Shown here: one piece after another, positions 34,939-44,024 of the stretch
How the letters are laid out: every line of letters begins with the position of its first letter
How positions within the stretch are numbered: the first letter of the stretch is position 1
Origin: Actinomycetota bacterium
GTDB lineage: Bacteria > Actinomycetota > Thermoleophilia > Solirubrobacterales > 70-9
Assembly (NCBI GenBank): GCA_018268675.1
Contig: JAFDWB010000089.1
Span: 1 to 64,000 of the forward strand
Direction: 5' to 3'
Length of the DNA stretch: 64,000 bases
The notes under the pieces: model-generated
The model's input: only the letters and a program-made list of their open reading frames with translations
Database searches by the model: none
Told to the model about the DNA's origin: nothing
Program-made: the position numbers and the translations under genes

Positions 34939-36389
34939 CCGAACAGCACGTTCACGTTCTTCGGCTCGGCGTATGACTGGAGCTCCTCGATCCCCTCCTC
35001 GCGGCCGACGCCGGAGTTCTTCACGCCGCCGTAGGGGGCGCCGAGGAAGTGGCGGGAGGAGTCGTTGACCCAGACGTAGCCGGCCTCGACGTCGCGGGCG
35101 AAGGAGTGCGCGATCCGCAGGTCGCCGGTGAAGACGGCGGCGGTCAGCCCGTAGGAGACCGAGTTGGCGATCGCCACCGCCTCCTCGTAGTCGCGGAACT
35201 TGATCGCGGTCAGGACCGGGCCGAAGATCTCCTCCTGGGCGAGGCGCGAGTCGGGCTCGACGCCGGCGAAGAGGGTCGGCCGGACGAAGCGCTCGGCCAT
35301 CCCCTCGACCGCGACCGGGCCGCCCCCGGCGCGCACCTCGGCGCCCTCCGCCCGCCCCAGCTCGAGGTAGGAGAGGACCTTTTCGTACTGGCCCTGGTGG
35401 ACGATCGCACCGGTGTCGGTGCTCTCGTCCGCGGGCGGCCCGGAGCGCATCCCCTCGAGCCGCGCGGCGAGGCGCTCGACGAACTCGTCGTGCAGGGACT
35501 CGTGGACCAGGAGGCGGGAGGTCGAGCCGCACGACTGGCCCTGCCAGGTGAAGTTCATCCCCCGCACGGCGCCGTCGACGGCGCGCTCGAGGTCGGCGTC
35601 GGGGAACACCGCGATCGGGTTTTTGCCGCCCAGCTCGAGCGTCACCGACTTGACCACCCGCTCCGCCGCGCGGCGCTGGATCGAGAGGCCGATCGCGACC
35701 GAGCCGATGAAGGCGAGCCGGCGCACGCCGGGGTGGGCGACGAGCGCGTCGCCGGCCTCCGCGCCGAGCCCGGTGACGACGTTCAGCACGCCCGCCGGGA
35801 AGGTCTCGGCGATCATCTCCGCCAGCCGCAGGGCCGAGAGCGAGGTGTGCTCGGAGGGCTTCAGGACGACGGTGTTGCCGGCGATCAGCGGCGCCGCGAT
35901 CTTCGAGGCGGCGAACATCAGGGGGTGGTTGAAGGGGATGATCCGGCCGACCACGCCGAACGGCTCGCGCAGCGTGTAGTTGACCCGGTCGCTGGTGGTC
36001 GGGATCGTCTCGCCGCGCAGCTGCAACGCCAGGCCGGCGAAGTACCGCATCTGGGCGACCGCGATGTGCGCGTCGTTGCGCATCTCCTTGATCGGGCTGC
36101 CGTTGTCGGCGACGTCGAGCGCCGCCAGCTCCTCGGCGCCCTCCTCGACCCGGTCGGCGAGCGCCTCCAGGCAGGCGGCCCGCCCGGTCGCCGCCATCGC
36201 CCGCCAGGCCGGGAAGGCCGCGGTCGCCGCGGCGACGGCGCGGTCGACATCCTCGGCGCGCCCGCGGGGGAACCGCCCGAGCAGCTCGCCGGTCGCCGGG
36301 TTGTGCGCGGGCAGCGTCTCGCCGGCGGCCGCGGCGCACCGCTCGCCGCCGATCAGCATCGCGCCCTCGTGGACCTCGGTGGCGCTCAC
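34935..36389 (-). CDS. Aldehyde dehydrogenase (NAD(P)+)
   Basis: A 484-residue aldehyde dehydrogenase: [20 protein letters not shown] (cofactor cleft), [38 protein letters not shown], catalytic Glu in [20 protein letters not shown], catalytic Cys in [17 protein letters not shown] and [18 protein letters not shown]. The GTG start at 36389 overlaps the stop of the upstream DapA-family gene (GTGA). It probably oxidises the aldehyde released by the lyase encoded just upstream. Confidence 0.93.
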   Translation of the reverse strand: MSATEVHEGAMLIGGERCAAAAGETLPAHNPATGELLGRFPRGRAEDVDRAVAAATAAFPAWRAMAATGRAACLEALADRVEEGAEELAALDVADNGSPIKEMRNDAHIAVAQMRYFAGLALQLRGETIPTTSDRVNYTLREPFGVVGRIIPFNHPLMFAASKIAAPLIAGNTVVLKPSEHTSLSALRLAEMIAETFPAGVLNVVTGLGAEAGDALVAHPGVRRLAFIGSVAIGLSIQRRAAERVVKSVTLELGGKNPIAVFPDADLERAVDGAVRGMNFTWQGQSCGSTSRLLVHESLHDEFVERLAARLEGMRSGPPADESTDTGAIVHQGQYEKVLSYLELGRAEGAEVRAGGGPVAVEGMAERFVRPTLFAGVEPDSRLAQEEIFGPVLTAIKFRDYEEAVAIANSVSYGLTAAVFTGDLRIAHSFARDVEAGYVWVNDSSRHFLGAPYGGVKNSGVGREEGIEELQSYAEPKNVNVLFG

Positions 36390-37291
36390 CCGGCCCTCCC
36401 CGCGCCGACGACAGTGCACGTCTCGAGTGCCGCCATCACCCGCGCCCGCGTCTCCTCGTCGAGCGGCGCCAGCGGCGGGCGCACCTCCTCGGAGCCGAGC
36501 CCGGACGCGGCCAGCATCGCCTTCAGCGGCCCCGGGTTGGTGTCGTAGAAGACCGCCTGGTTGACCCGGAAGAGCTCCCGATGCAGGCCGAGCGCCCGCG
36601 CGTGGTCGCCCTCCGCCACCGCCGCGCAGAGGTCGGCGACCTGCTCCGGCACGAGGTTCCCGACCGCGCTCATCAGCCCCGCCCCGCCGACCGCGAGGAA
36701 CGGGTAGGAGAAGCTCTCCAGGCCGCAGAACATGCGGAAATCATCGCCGAGGCGGAGCAGCAGGTCGGTGACCAGGTCGAGGTCCGGCGAGGCGTGCTTC
36801 AGGCCGACCAGGTTGGGCGCTCCCTCGGCGATCCGGGCGACGGTCTCCGCCGTCACCCACACCCCGGCGCGGCCGGGGATGTTGTAGATCAGGAACGGCC
36901 GCTCGGTCGTCGCGGCGACGGCGACGAAGTGGCGGCGCAGCCCCTCCTGGGAGGGTTTGACGAAGGCCGGGCAGACGACCAGCACCGCGTCGGCGCCCGC
37001 CGCGTCGGCGGCCTCGGTGAGGGCGATCGTCTCCGCCTGGTTCGGCGAGCCGGTCGCGGCGACGACCGGGAAGCGCCCCGCCGCCACCGCGACCGCGCGG
37101 CGGAAGAGCTCCTCCCGCTCGGCGGCCGAGAGCGAGGTCGGCTCGCCGCTGGTGCCGGTGACGACGACGCCGTCGGAGGCGGTGCCGACGCGCTCGACCG
37201 CGGCCTCGAAGGCGTCGAAGTCGACCGCGCCGCCCGCGAACGGGGTGACCAGCGGGACCAGCGACCCCCGCAGGTTGGCCGGTGCCGCCAT
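36386..37291 (-). CDS. Dihydrodipicolinate synthase-family aldolase/lyase
   Basis: A 301-residue class I TIM-barrel lyase: [40 protein letters not shown], Tyr in [16 protein letters not shown] and Schiff-base Lys in [14 protein letters not shown]. DapA-family members in catabolic operons are pyruvate-forming aldolases, hydratases or hydratase-aldolases rather than lysine enzymes. Its placement between a bicupin dioxygenase-like gene and an aldehyde dehydrogenase fits cleavage of a ring-opened product to an aldehyde plus a keto acid. ATG 37291 shares one base with the bicupin stop. Confidence 0.9.
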   Translation of the reverse strand: MAAPANLRGSLVPLVTPFAGGAVDFDAFEAAVERVGTASDGVVVTGTSGEPTSLSAAEREELFRRAVAVAAGRFPVVAATGSPNQAETIALTEAADAAGADAVLVVCPAFVKPSQEGLRRHFVAVAATTERPFLIYNIPGRAGVWVTAETVARIAEGAPNLVGLKHASPDLDLVTDLLLRLGDDFRMFCGLESFSYPFLAVGGAGLMSAVGNLVPEQVADLCAAVAEGDHARALGLHRELFRVNQAVFYDTNPGPLKAMLAASGLGSEEVRPPLAPLDEETRARVMAALETCTVVGAGRAG

Positions 37292-38403
37292 CAGGACCCC
37301 GACCCGACCAGGTTGTCGCGGTTGGTCTCGAAGCCCTCGGTCCGCCCCAGCGCCTCGGTGCGGTCGTCGCGCAGGTTCTCGACCCACAGCAGGCTGCCGA
37401 TCGCGATCTGGAGCGGCGAGTCCTGGATCGTCAGCTCGTAGACGTCGTCGCCCTCGAAGGTGGCGTGGCCGTGGTTCATCCAGCCCGGCGCGGTCAGCAT
37501 CAGGTCGCCGGCGCCCCATTCGTATTTCTGCCCGCCGACGATGCTCCAGCCGCGGCCGCTGAAGATGTAGTTGACCGCCGCCGAGGTGTGGCGGTGGGGC
37601 TCGTCGACGATCCCCGCCGGGCGCATCGTGATCGTCGCGAAGAAGGTCGAGGTGGTGCCCTGGGTGCGGCCGGTCGAGCGGTCGTACATCAGGTAGAGCC
37701 GCCGGCCCTTGTACTCCTGGCCGAGCGAGCGCAGGTGCTGGAGCCGGTCGTGGATCTCCTGATAAGGCCAGTACATCGGGGTCTGGTAGGGCGGCTCGGG
37801 GGAGATCAGCTGCTCGTAGGTGAGGAGCGCCTCGCCGTGCTCGCCGATCACCTCGCCGCGGGCGCTCATCTCGCGCTCCGCCTCGGGGTCGCCGAGCGGC
37901 TGGTTGGGGTCGAGGTCTTCGGCGTCCTCGAAGACGTGGACGCCGAGCAGGTTCAGCAGGCCGCTGTTGGAGTAGCTGAGGCGGACCGAGATCTCATCGG
38001 TGTCGTTGATGTGCTGGTGGACGGTCCAGGGCGGCGTGTTGAAGGTGTCGTATTTGCCCCACTCGATCGTGCGGCCGCCGACGATCGACTTGCCCGACCC
38101 CTGGATGCCGAAGTTGACCACCGAGGAGTTGTGGCGGTGCGGGCGGGTGCGCTCGCCGGGGAGCAGGACGTTGACCGAGACGCTGACCGCCGGGTAGAGG
38201 CTGCCGCTGCCGAGCAGCGCAGGGTTGACGATCTCACTGCGCCGCGAGCCGAGGAACTCGCCTTCGGCGAGGCGGGCGATCTCCGCGTCGATCTCCGCTT
38301 TCGGGATCAGCATCGGCTTCAGCGGCCGGTACTGGTTCGGGGTGCGGCCCGACTTGTCGACAAACACCGCCTTGACCGGTTCGTCCTGGTTCCCGTAGGT
38401 CAT
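37291..38403 (-). CDS. Bicupin dioxygenase-like protein (gentisate/1-hydroxy-2-naphthoate type)
   Basis: A 370-residue protein with two cupin domains. The first, LLPGERTRPHRHNSSVVNFG with IQGSGKSIVGGRTIEWGKYD, and the second, GIVDEPHRHTSAAVNYIFSG with SIVGGQKYEWGAGDLMLT, both have the His-x-His metal motif. This is the plan of gentisate 1,2-dioxygenase and related Fe(II) ring-cleaving enzymes. AAGGAG precedes the ATG. Its operon partners could process a ring-cleavage product, but the partner set is not that of a textbook gentisate pathway (no fumarylpyruvate hydrolase). Confidence 0.85.
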   Translation of the reverse strand: MTYGNQDEPVKAVFVDKSGRTPNQYRPLKPMLIPKAEIDAEIARLAEGEFLGSRRSEIVNPALLGSGSLYPAVSVSVNVLLPGERTRPHRHNSSVVNFGIQGSGKSIVGGRTIEWGKYDTFNTPPWTVHQHINDTDEISVRLSYSNSGLLNLLGVHVFEDAEDLDPNQPLGDPEAEREMSARGEVIGEHGEALLTYEQLISPEPPYQTPMYWPYQEIHDRLQHLRSLGQEYKGRRLYLMYDRSTGRTQGTTSTFFATITMRPAGIVDEPHRHTSAAVNYIFSGRGWSIVGGQKYEWGAGDLMLTAPGWMNHGHATFEGDDVYELTIQDSPLQIAIGSLLWVENLRDDRTEALGRTEGFETNRDNLVGSGS

Positions 38404-38428
38404 CGCTTTCTCCTTGCTCTGGTTTCTC

Positions 38429-39412
38429 TCAGTGGGTGATCTCGCGGGCGGGCAGCGGCACGCCGACGCCTTCGGCCCGGGCCCGTCGCAGGACCTCGGC
38501 GCCGAGGGCGACGTCGGCGATCCCGACCCCCATCGCCTTGAAGAAGGTGCGCTCGCCGGCGCCGCCGCGGCCGGGGGCGGCGCCGGTCAGGACCTGGCCG
38601 AGCTCCGCGACCTCGTCCCAGTCGAGGCGGCCCGCGGCGACCGCGGCGTTCAGCTCGCCGGAGGCCGAGCGCGCCTGCGGCAGCGAGTCGACCGCGATCA
38701 GGTCGAAGCCGGCGACCGCCTCGACCGCCAGCTCGCGGCGGTCGGGGAGGATCGCGCCGACCCCGTTGACGTGGGTGCCGGGGGCGATCATCGCCGCCTC
38801 GACGAAGGGCTCGGCGGCGCGGGTGACGAGGGTGACGATGTCGGCGTGGACGAGCGCCGCCTCCAGCGAGGGCTCCTCGCGGACGTAGGCCTCGACCCGG
38901 TCCTGGAGGCGGGCGACGCAGGCGGCGCGGCGCCCCGGGTCGCGGCCGTAGACCGAGATCGCGGTCAGCGGCCGCACCGCGGCGACCGCCTCGGCCTGGG
39001 CGACGGCCTGCTTGCCGGTGCCGACCAGGGCCATCGTCGCCGCGTCCTCGCGGGCCAACTCGCGCGTCGCCAACGCCGAGGTCGCCGAGGTGCGGCGCTG
39101 CCCGAGCGCGAAGGCTTCGATCACCGCCCGCACCCGCCCGTCCTCCGGCGAGATCAGGATCAGCAGCGGCTGGGCGCCGCCCGGCGTGTGCATCCAGGTC
39201 TTCGTCCCGGCGATCTCCTGGCCGGCGATGATCGCGCCGACCGCGTGCAGGTTCGAGGGCCCCGACTGGGCCTGGGTCTTGACCATGTTCGCCGCCTCGC
39301 CCTCGGCGTAGAGCCGGTGCGCGCCGGCCAACGCCTCGATCGCGTCCTCGATGGAGAGCAGCGCCGCGGCGTCGGCCTCGGCGATCCAGATTGGCTCGTC
39401 GCGCTCAGACAT
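38429..39412 (-). CDS. Ornithine cyclodeaminase/mu-crystallin-family protein
   Basis: A 327-residue NAD(P)-binding protein: LLSIEDAIEALAGAHRLYAE, AGTKTWMHTPGGAQPLLILI, TMALVGTGKQAVAQAEAVAA (Rossmann GxGxxA) and LVTRAAEPFVEAAMIAPGTH. Members act as ornithine cyclodeaminases, alanine dehydrogenases or ketimine reductases, all via imine chemistry. In this context an imine or amino-acid intermediate from a nitrogen-containing substrate is plausible. ATG 39412 overlaps the end of the upstream gene by eight bases. Confidence 0.88.
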   Translation of the reverse strand: MSERDEPIWIAEADAAALLSIEDAIEALAGAHRLYAEGEAANMVKTQAQSGPSNLHAVGAIIAGQEIAGTKTWMHTPGGAQPLLILISPEDGRVRAVIEAFALGQRRTSATSALATRELAREDAATMALVGTGKQAVAQAEAVAAVRPLTAISVYGRDPGRRAACVARLQDRVEAYVREEPSLEAALVHADIVTLVTRAAEPFVEAAMIAPGTHVNGVGAILPDRRELAVEAVAGFDLIAVDSLPQARSASGELNAAVAAGRLDWDEVAELGQVLTGAAPGRGGAGERTFFKAMGVGIADVALGAEVLRRARAEGVGVPLPAREITH

Positions 39413-39953
39413 TCGCCGCTCCCTCCTCCAGCGGCGACTCGACCGGCGCCTCGAGCCCCCAGGTGTTCGACATCGTCGCATGCGCGAGGTAGCGGCCCGC
39501 GATCATCAGGCACCCGACCGCGACCTCGGCCCCGACCAGATCCTGCAGCCGCCGGTAGGAGGCCTCGCAGCTGCCGCCCCGGGCGTCGACCACTTCCGCG
39601 GCGAGCTCGGCGGCGGCGCGCGGCGCGCCCTCGAGACGGTCGAGCTCGCCGGCGACCAGCGCCCGCACCGTCGCCTCCTCGATCCCGAGCGCCAGCGCGA
39701 GCCGCTCGTGCTGGACCCGCTCGTAGGCGTTGCCGGTGCGGGCGGCGACGGTGAGCGCGATCGCCTCCGTCAGCGGCGCGGGCACCGCCTCCTTGAGCGC
39801 TTCGGTGAAGGCGGCGAAGGCGGACAGGGCCCGCGGCTGGTGGGCGGCCACCTGGAAGAACTCGCCGAGATAGCCGAGCCGCTCCACGCGCGGGCGCAGC
39901 TGCTCGCGGAGATCCGCCGGCAGCTGCTCGAAGGGGATTCGTGGGGTGCGCAC
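39405..39953 (-). CDS. Carboxymuconolactone decarboxylase-family (AhpD-like) protein
   Basis: A 182-residue all-helical CMD-family protein: LGYLGEFFQVAAHQPRALSA, LTEAIALTVAARTGNAYERV, QHERLALALGIEEATVRALV. The redox CxxC of AhpD is replaced (the site reads GNAYERVQH), as in the gamma-carboxymuconolactone decarboxylase branch, so a decarboxylase or non-redox role is favoured. The GTG start has TAGCGT seven bases upstream, so the mRNA is probably leaderless and this is the first gene of the 33.3-40 kb operon. Confidence 0.83.
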   Translation of the reverse strand: MRTPRIPFEQLPADLREQLRPRVERLGYLGEFFQVAAHQPRALSAFAAFTEALKEAVPAPLTEAIALTVAARTGNAYERVQHERLALALGIEEATVRALVAGELDRLEGAPRAAAELAAEVVDARGGSCEASYRRLQDLVGAEVAVGCLMIAGRYLAHATMSNTWGLEAPVESPLEEGAANV

Positions 39954-39960
39954 AGGAAGG

Positions 39961-39966
39961 ACGCTA
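39961..39966 (-). promoter_or_regulatory. -10 element TAGCGT of a leaderless promoter
   Basis: On the minus strand TAGCGT ends seven bases before the GTG at 39953. The upstream DNA (39975-40010) is unusually AT-rich (CATAATTACAAATCGCATAT), consistent with an operator or UP region. Confidence 0.45.
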
Positions 39967-40023
39967 AGCCTGCGACAACATAATTACAAATCGCATATCT
40001 GGGTTGCTCGAATAGCCATTTGA

Positions 40024-41466
40024 CTATGCGCTGGAACGCGCTGGCCGACCTCTGTCGAGGTCCGCGGAAGCGTCGAATTCATGGTGGGAGGTTGCCGTCT
40101 GGAAGATCGTCGCGAGCTGCAGCAGGTCCGGGTCGCGGTGCGGGGCGCCGGCGAGCTGGGCGCCGACCGGCATCCCCGCCGAAGTGCGACCGACGGGGAG
40201 GCAGACGACGGGTGAGCCGGCGAGGTTCCACATCGAGCGGATCGTCGGCTCGCCGAAGCGGTCGAGGTCGCCGCCCTCGCGGACCGCGGTGAGCGGCGGA
40301 GTCTCGGCGAGCTGGCCGGGGGCGATCACGGCGTCGAGCCCCTGCTCGACGAAGATCCGCGCCCAGGCCCGCCGGTATCGCCGCGCCGCCGCCGCGTCGC
40401 GGCGGCGGTCGGCGAGGCCGTCCCGTTCGGCCCGCTCCAGCAGCTCGGCGCCGAAGCGGCGGGTGAAGGCGGTGAAGCCCTCGCCCCGCGCCGCCAGGTT
40501 GGCGCGGAAGAAGGCGACGTGCTCGGGCCGCGGCCGCCGGTCGAAGCGGGGGTAGGCGGGCGGCGCCACCGCGACGAGCTCGGCCCCGAGGCCGACGAGC
40601 TCGCCTTCGAAGCGGGAGAGGGCCCCCGCCACCGCGGCCGCCGGCGCCTGGTGCCGGGTCAGCTCCAGACGGCCGAGACGAACGCCGCCGAGCGGGCCGG
40701 CGGGGGGGCGATCGGACGCCGCGGCCGGGGCGGCGAGGCGGGTGAAGGGCGCCGCGATCGCCGCCGCCAGCAGGGCGCAGTCGACCGCGTCGCGGGCGAG
40801 CGGCCCGACCCGTTCACTGCCGAGGTCGAAGCTGTGGACGCCGGACAGCGGCACCGTCCCGGCGGTGGCGATGAAGGAGGTGAGGCCGCACGCCGAAGCG
40901 GGACGGCGGAGGCTGCCGCCGACGTCGGTCCCGAGCGCCGCGGGGGCGGTCCCGGCGGCGACCGCGGCGGCGCCGCCGTTGCTGGTGCCGCCAGGGCTGC
41001 GGCCGAGGTCCCAAGGGTTGGCGACGAGCTGCGGCGCGTTGCCGAGCGCCAGCTCCTGGGTCGTCTGGTGCCCGAGCAGCACGACGCCGTCGTCGCGCAG
41101 GCGCGCCCAGGCGCCGGCGTCGGTGGCGGCGACCTCGCCGGCGAACGCCTCGCTGCCGAGGCTGCGGGGCAGACCGGCCACCGCGATCACGTCCTTGATC
41201 CCGATCGGGATGCCGTCCAGCCCGCCGAGCCCGCCCGTGGCGGCGGCGCGGCGGCGGTCCGACTCTCGTGCCGCCGCCAGCGCCCGCTCCGGGTAGGTGC
41301 GCGCCCAGGCGCCGAGCGCGCCGTCGAGCGCCGCGATCCGCTCGAGGTAGGCCGCGGTCAGCTCGACGCTCGAGACCTGGCGCGAGCGCAGCAGGTCCGC
41401 GGCGGCCGCCAGCCGCAGGTTGGCGACCCCGGCCGCGGCACCGATCGCCGCCGCACCCTCAGGCAT
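40024..41466 (-). CDS. Amidase signature-family protein
   Basis: A 480-residue amidase. The Ser-cisSer-Lys triad is visible: Lys in DGIPIGIKDVIAVAGLPRS, the cis-Ser in GRSPGGTSNGGAAAVAAGT and the nucleophile Ser in ALGTDVGGSLRRPASACGL. Such enzymes hydrolyse C-N amide bonds of small or aryl amides. ATG 41466 overlaps the permease gene by eight bases, so it is the last gene of the ribose-type importer operon and probably acts on the imported compound. Confidence 0.92.
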   Translation of the reverse strand: MPEGAAAIGAAAGVANLRLAAAADLLRSRQVSSVELTAAYLERIAALDGALGAWARTYPERALAAARESDRRRAAATGGLGGLDGIPIGIKDVIAVAGLPRSLGSEAFAGEVAATDAGAWARLRDDGVVLLGHQTTQELALGNAPQLVANPWDLGRSPGGTSNGGAAAVAAGTAPAALGTDVGGSLRRPASACGLTSFIATAGTVPLSGVHSFDLGSERVGPLARDAVDCALLAAAIAAPFTRLAAPAAASDRPPAGPLGGVRLGRLELTRHQAPAAAVAGALSRFEGELVGLGAELVAVAPPAYPRFDRRPRPEHVAFFRANLAARGEGFTAFTRRFGAELLERAERDGLADRRRDAAAARRYRRAWARIFVEQGLDAVIAPGQLAETPPLTAVREGGDLDRFGEPTIRSMWNLAGSPVVCLPVGRTSAGMPVGAQLAGAPHRDPDLLQLATIFQTATSHHEFDASADLDRGRPARSSA

Positions 41467-42508
41467 TCAGGCGCGGCTGCCCCTCGGCGGCGACGGCCGG
41501 CGGGCCGCCGGCGCCCGCCTCGCCTTCGTCCTCCGCGGAGCGCCGCAGTAGATCCGAGAAGTTGAAGCGGTCGCTCAACACCGCCAGCAGCAGGATCACC
41601 CCGGTGACCACGTTCTGCCAGTCGCTGGAGACGCCGGCGAGACTGAGCCCGTTCTGCAGAATCGCGATGAACAGCACCCCGACCGCGGTCCCACCGACGC
41701 CGCCCGAGCCGCCGGTCAACGCGGTGCCGCCGAGGAGGACGGCGGCGATCGCCTGCAGAGCGATCGTGGAGTCGACGGTCGGCGTCGCCGCGCCGACCCT
41801 GCCGACGGCGATCGCGCCGGCGAGCGCCGCGCAGGCACCCATCAGCCCGTAGACGATCATCAGCGTCCGCGGTACCCGGATCCCGGCGAGCCGGGCGGCG
41901 ACCGGGCTGCCGCCGATCGCGTAGACGTCGCGGCCGAAGAAGGTGAAGCGCTGGACGTAGAGGGCGGCGACGAAGACCGCGGCCATGATCCAGATCGGGA
42001 CCGGCAGGCCGAGCACGTTGTCGACGCCGATCATCGCCGCGATCGGGGCGGTCACGTAATACGATTCGCTCCCGGACCAGAGTTCCACCAGGCCGGTCAG
42101 GGCGATCATCGAGGCCAGGGTGACGACGAAGACCGAGAGGTTGAGGCGACCGATCGGGATCCCGTTCAGCAACGCCCCGACCAGCGCGCCGAACAGCACC
42201 ATCAGCGCCAGCACCACCCCGCCCGGGATCCCGAGGGCGAGCACTTTCACCATGAAGATCCCGACCAGGGCGGCGGTCGCGCCTACCGAGAGGTCGAAGC
42301 CGCCGGAGAGCAGCACGAACGTCATCCCCATCGCGATCACCCAGAGGATCGCCGAGTCGGCGAGCATGTTCTTCAGGTTCTGGTTGGTGGCGAAGGCGCC
42401 CTGGGTGATGGTGAAGAAGACGAACATCGCGACCACCAGGATCAGGATCGGGCGGAAGTTCGCCGTCGCCCTCCAGGCCCGGCCGGGGAGCGTTGCGTCG
42501 ATATTCAT
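41459..42508 (-). CDS. ABC transporter permease, ribose (RbsC) type
   Basis: A 349-residue membrane protein with about ten hydrophobic segments and the RbsC-type cytoplasmic motifs MTFVLLSGGFDLSVGATAAL and FGRDVYAIGGSPVAARLAGI. It forms the channel for the ATPase and binding protein encoded upstream. The ATG overlaps the ATPase stop (ATGA). Acidic and Gly/Ala-rich residues extend the C-terminus. Confidence 0.92.
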   Translation of the reverse strand: MNIDATLPGRAWRATANFRPILILVVAMFVFFTITQGAFATNQNLKNMLADSAILWVIAMGMTFVLLSGGFDLSVGATAALVGIFMVKVLALGIPGGVVLALMVLFGALVGALLNGIPIGRLNLSVFVVTLASMIALTGLVELWSGSESYYVTAPIAAMIGVDNVLGLPVPIWIMAAVFVAALYVQRFTFFGRDVYAIGGSPVAARLAGIRVPRTLMIVYGLMGACAALAGAIAVGRVGAATPTVDSTIALQAIAAVLLGGTALTGGSGGVGGTAVGVLFIAILQNGLSLAGVSSDWQNVVTGVILLLAVLSDRFNFSDLLRRSAEDEGEAGAGGPPAVAAEGQPRLNA

Positions 42509-44022
42509 ACGTGACCTCCTGCCGACGAGACCAGCTTCGCCTCGGTGGCTTCGTCTTGTGAGAGTGAGGCGACAATCCGCCCGCGTGACATCACCAGGAT
42601 GCGGTCGCAGAGTTCGATCAGCTCCTCGTTCTCCGAGGAACTCACCAGCATCCCCACCCCGCCCGCGGCGATCGCCTTCAGGTGGGCGTGGATCTCGGCC
42701 TTGGCGGCGACGTCGACGCCGCGGGTCGGCTCGTCGAGGAGCAGCAGCCCGGGGTCTCGCAGCAGCCATTTGGCCAGCGCGATCTTCTGCTGGTTGCCGC
42801 CGCTGAGCGAGCCGACCGGCAGCCGCGGCGAGGCCATCCGCAACTGCATCCGCTCGCAGATGCCGGCGACCCGCCGCCATTCCGCCTCCGGCCGCGGGAT
42901 CGCCGCGCGGGAGCGGCCGATCGTCTGGACCATGGTCAGGTTGGTCTGGACGCTGAGGCCCAGGACCAGACCCTGGCCCTTGCGGTCGGGAGGGAGGAAG
43001 CCGAGCCCGCGTTCGATCGAGTGGCGCGGGCTGCTCGGCCGGAACGACTCCCCGCCCACCGTCAGCGTGCCGGCGACGATCGGGCGGGCGCCGAAGATCG
43101 CTTCCAACATCTCGCTGCGGCCGGCGCCGACGAGGCCGCTGACGCCGACGATCTCGCCGCGGCCGACCTCGAGGTCGACGTCGCGGACGGCGCCGGCCAC
43201 CCGCATCCCGCGGACGGTGAGCGCGGTGCCGTCGTGGCGGGCCGGCGAGCGGGGCGCGGCCTCACGCCCGTAGGCCGAGTCCGCGCCGACCATCGCCTCC
43301 ACCAGCAAGCCCTCGTCGAAGCCGTCGATCGGGCCCGCGGCCACGGTGGCGCCGTCGCGGAGGACGGTCACCTCGTCGCCGATCGCGAACACCTCGGGCA
43401 GCCGGTGGGACACGAAGATCACCGCGACCCCCTCGCGCTTCAGCTGCCGCACGACCCGGAACAGCGCCTCGACCTCGTCGTCGGTGAGCGAGCTGGTCGG
43501 CTCGTCGAGGATCAGGATCCGCGCCTCGCTCGAGAGCGCCCGGGCGATCTCGACCATCTGCCGCTGGTCGGGCCGCAGCTCGGCGACCCGCGCCCGCGGG
43601 TCGCAGTCGAGCTCGAGCCGATCGAGCACCGCCCGCGCCCGCCGCTCGGTCCGGCCCCAGCTGAGGCCGAGCCGGCGCCGGACCAGCCCGCGGCCCAGCA
43701 GCACGTTCTCCGCCACCGAGAGTTCGGGGGCGACGGCGGTCTCCTGCGAGACCATCGCGATGCCCTGGGCGAGCGCGTCGACCGGGCTCGAGAACCTCAC
43801 CTCGCGGCCGCCGAGGGTCATCGTCCCCTGGTCGGGGCGGGTCTGGCCGGAGAGGATGCCGAGCAGCGTCGACTTCCCCGAGCCGTTCTCGCCGAGCAGG
43901 ATGTGGACGACGCCCGGGGCGGAGATCGTCAGGTCGGCCGAGCGCAGGGCATGCACACCGCCGTAGCGCTTGTGCATGCCCTGCAGCGACAGGACGGGTG
44001 AGTGTCCGGTGCCGGCCGCCAT
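42505..44022 (-). CDS. ABC transporter ATPase, ribose (RbsA) type, two-domain
   Basis: A 505-residue tandem ATPase. Domain 1 has Walker A LLGENGSGKSTLLGIL, signature RPDQRQMVEIARAL and Walker B ILILDEPTSSL. Domain 2 has the degenerate first loop GLVGAGRSEMLEAIFGA usual in RbsA, signature LSGGNQQKIALAKWLL and Walker B LLLLDEPTRGVDV. This architecture serves sugar, autoinducer-2, purine and inositol importers. It is coupled by ATGA to the permease and lies two bases after the binding-protein gene. Confidence 0.94.
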   Translation of the reverse strand: MAAGTGHSPVLSLQGMHKRYGGVHALRSADLTISAPGVVHILLGENGSGKSTLLGILSGQTRPDQGTMTLGGREVRFSSPVDALAQGIAMVSQETAVAPELSVAENVLLGRGLVRRRLGLSWGRTERRARAVLDRLELDCDPRARVAELRPDQRQMVEIARALSSEARILILDEPTSSLTDDEVEALFRVVRQLKREGVAVIFVSHRLPEVFAIGDEVTVLRDGATVAAGPIDGFDEGLLVEAMVGADSAYGREAAPRSPARHDGTALTVRGMRVAGAVRDVDLEVGRGEIVGVSGLVGAGRSEMLEAIFGARPIVAGTLTVGGESFRPSSPRHSIERGLGFLPPDRKGQGLVLGLSVQTNLTMVQTIGRSRAAIPRPEAEWRRVAGICERMQLRMASPRLPVGSLSGGNQQKIALAKWLLRDPGLLLLDEPTRGVDVAAKAEIHAHLKAIAAGGVGMLVSSSENEELIELCDRILVMSRGRIVASLSQDEATEAKLVSSAGGHV

Positions 44023-44024
44023 CG

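Noticed and set aside
36386-37291. DapA of lysine biosynthesis
   Set aside because: The family fold is clear, but the gene is embedded in a catabolic operon without other lysine genes and has [10 protein letters not shown] rather than the GTTGE form typical of DapA, so only a family-level call is made.
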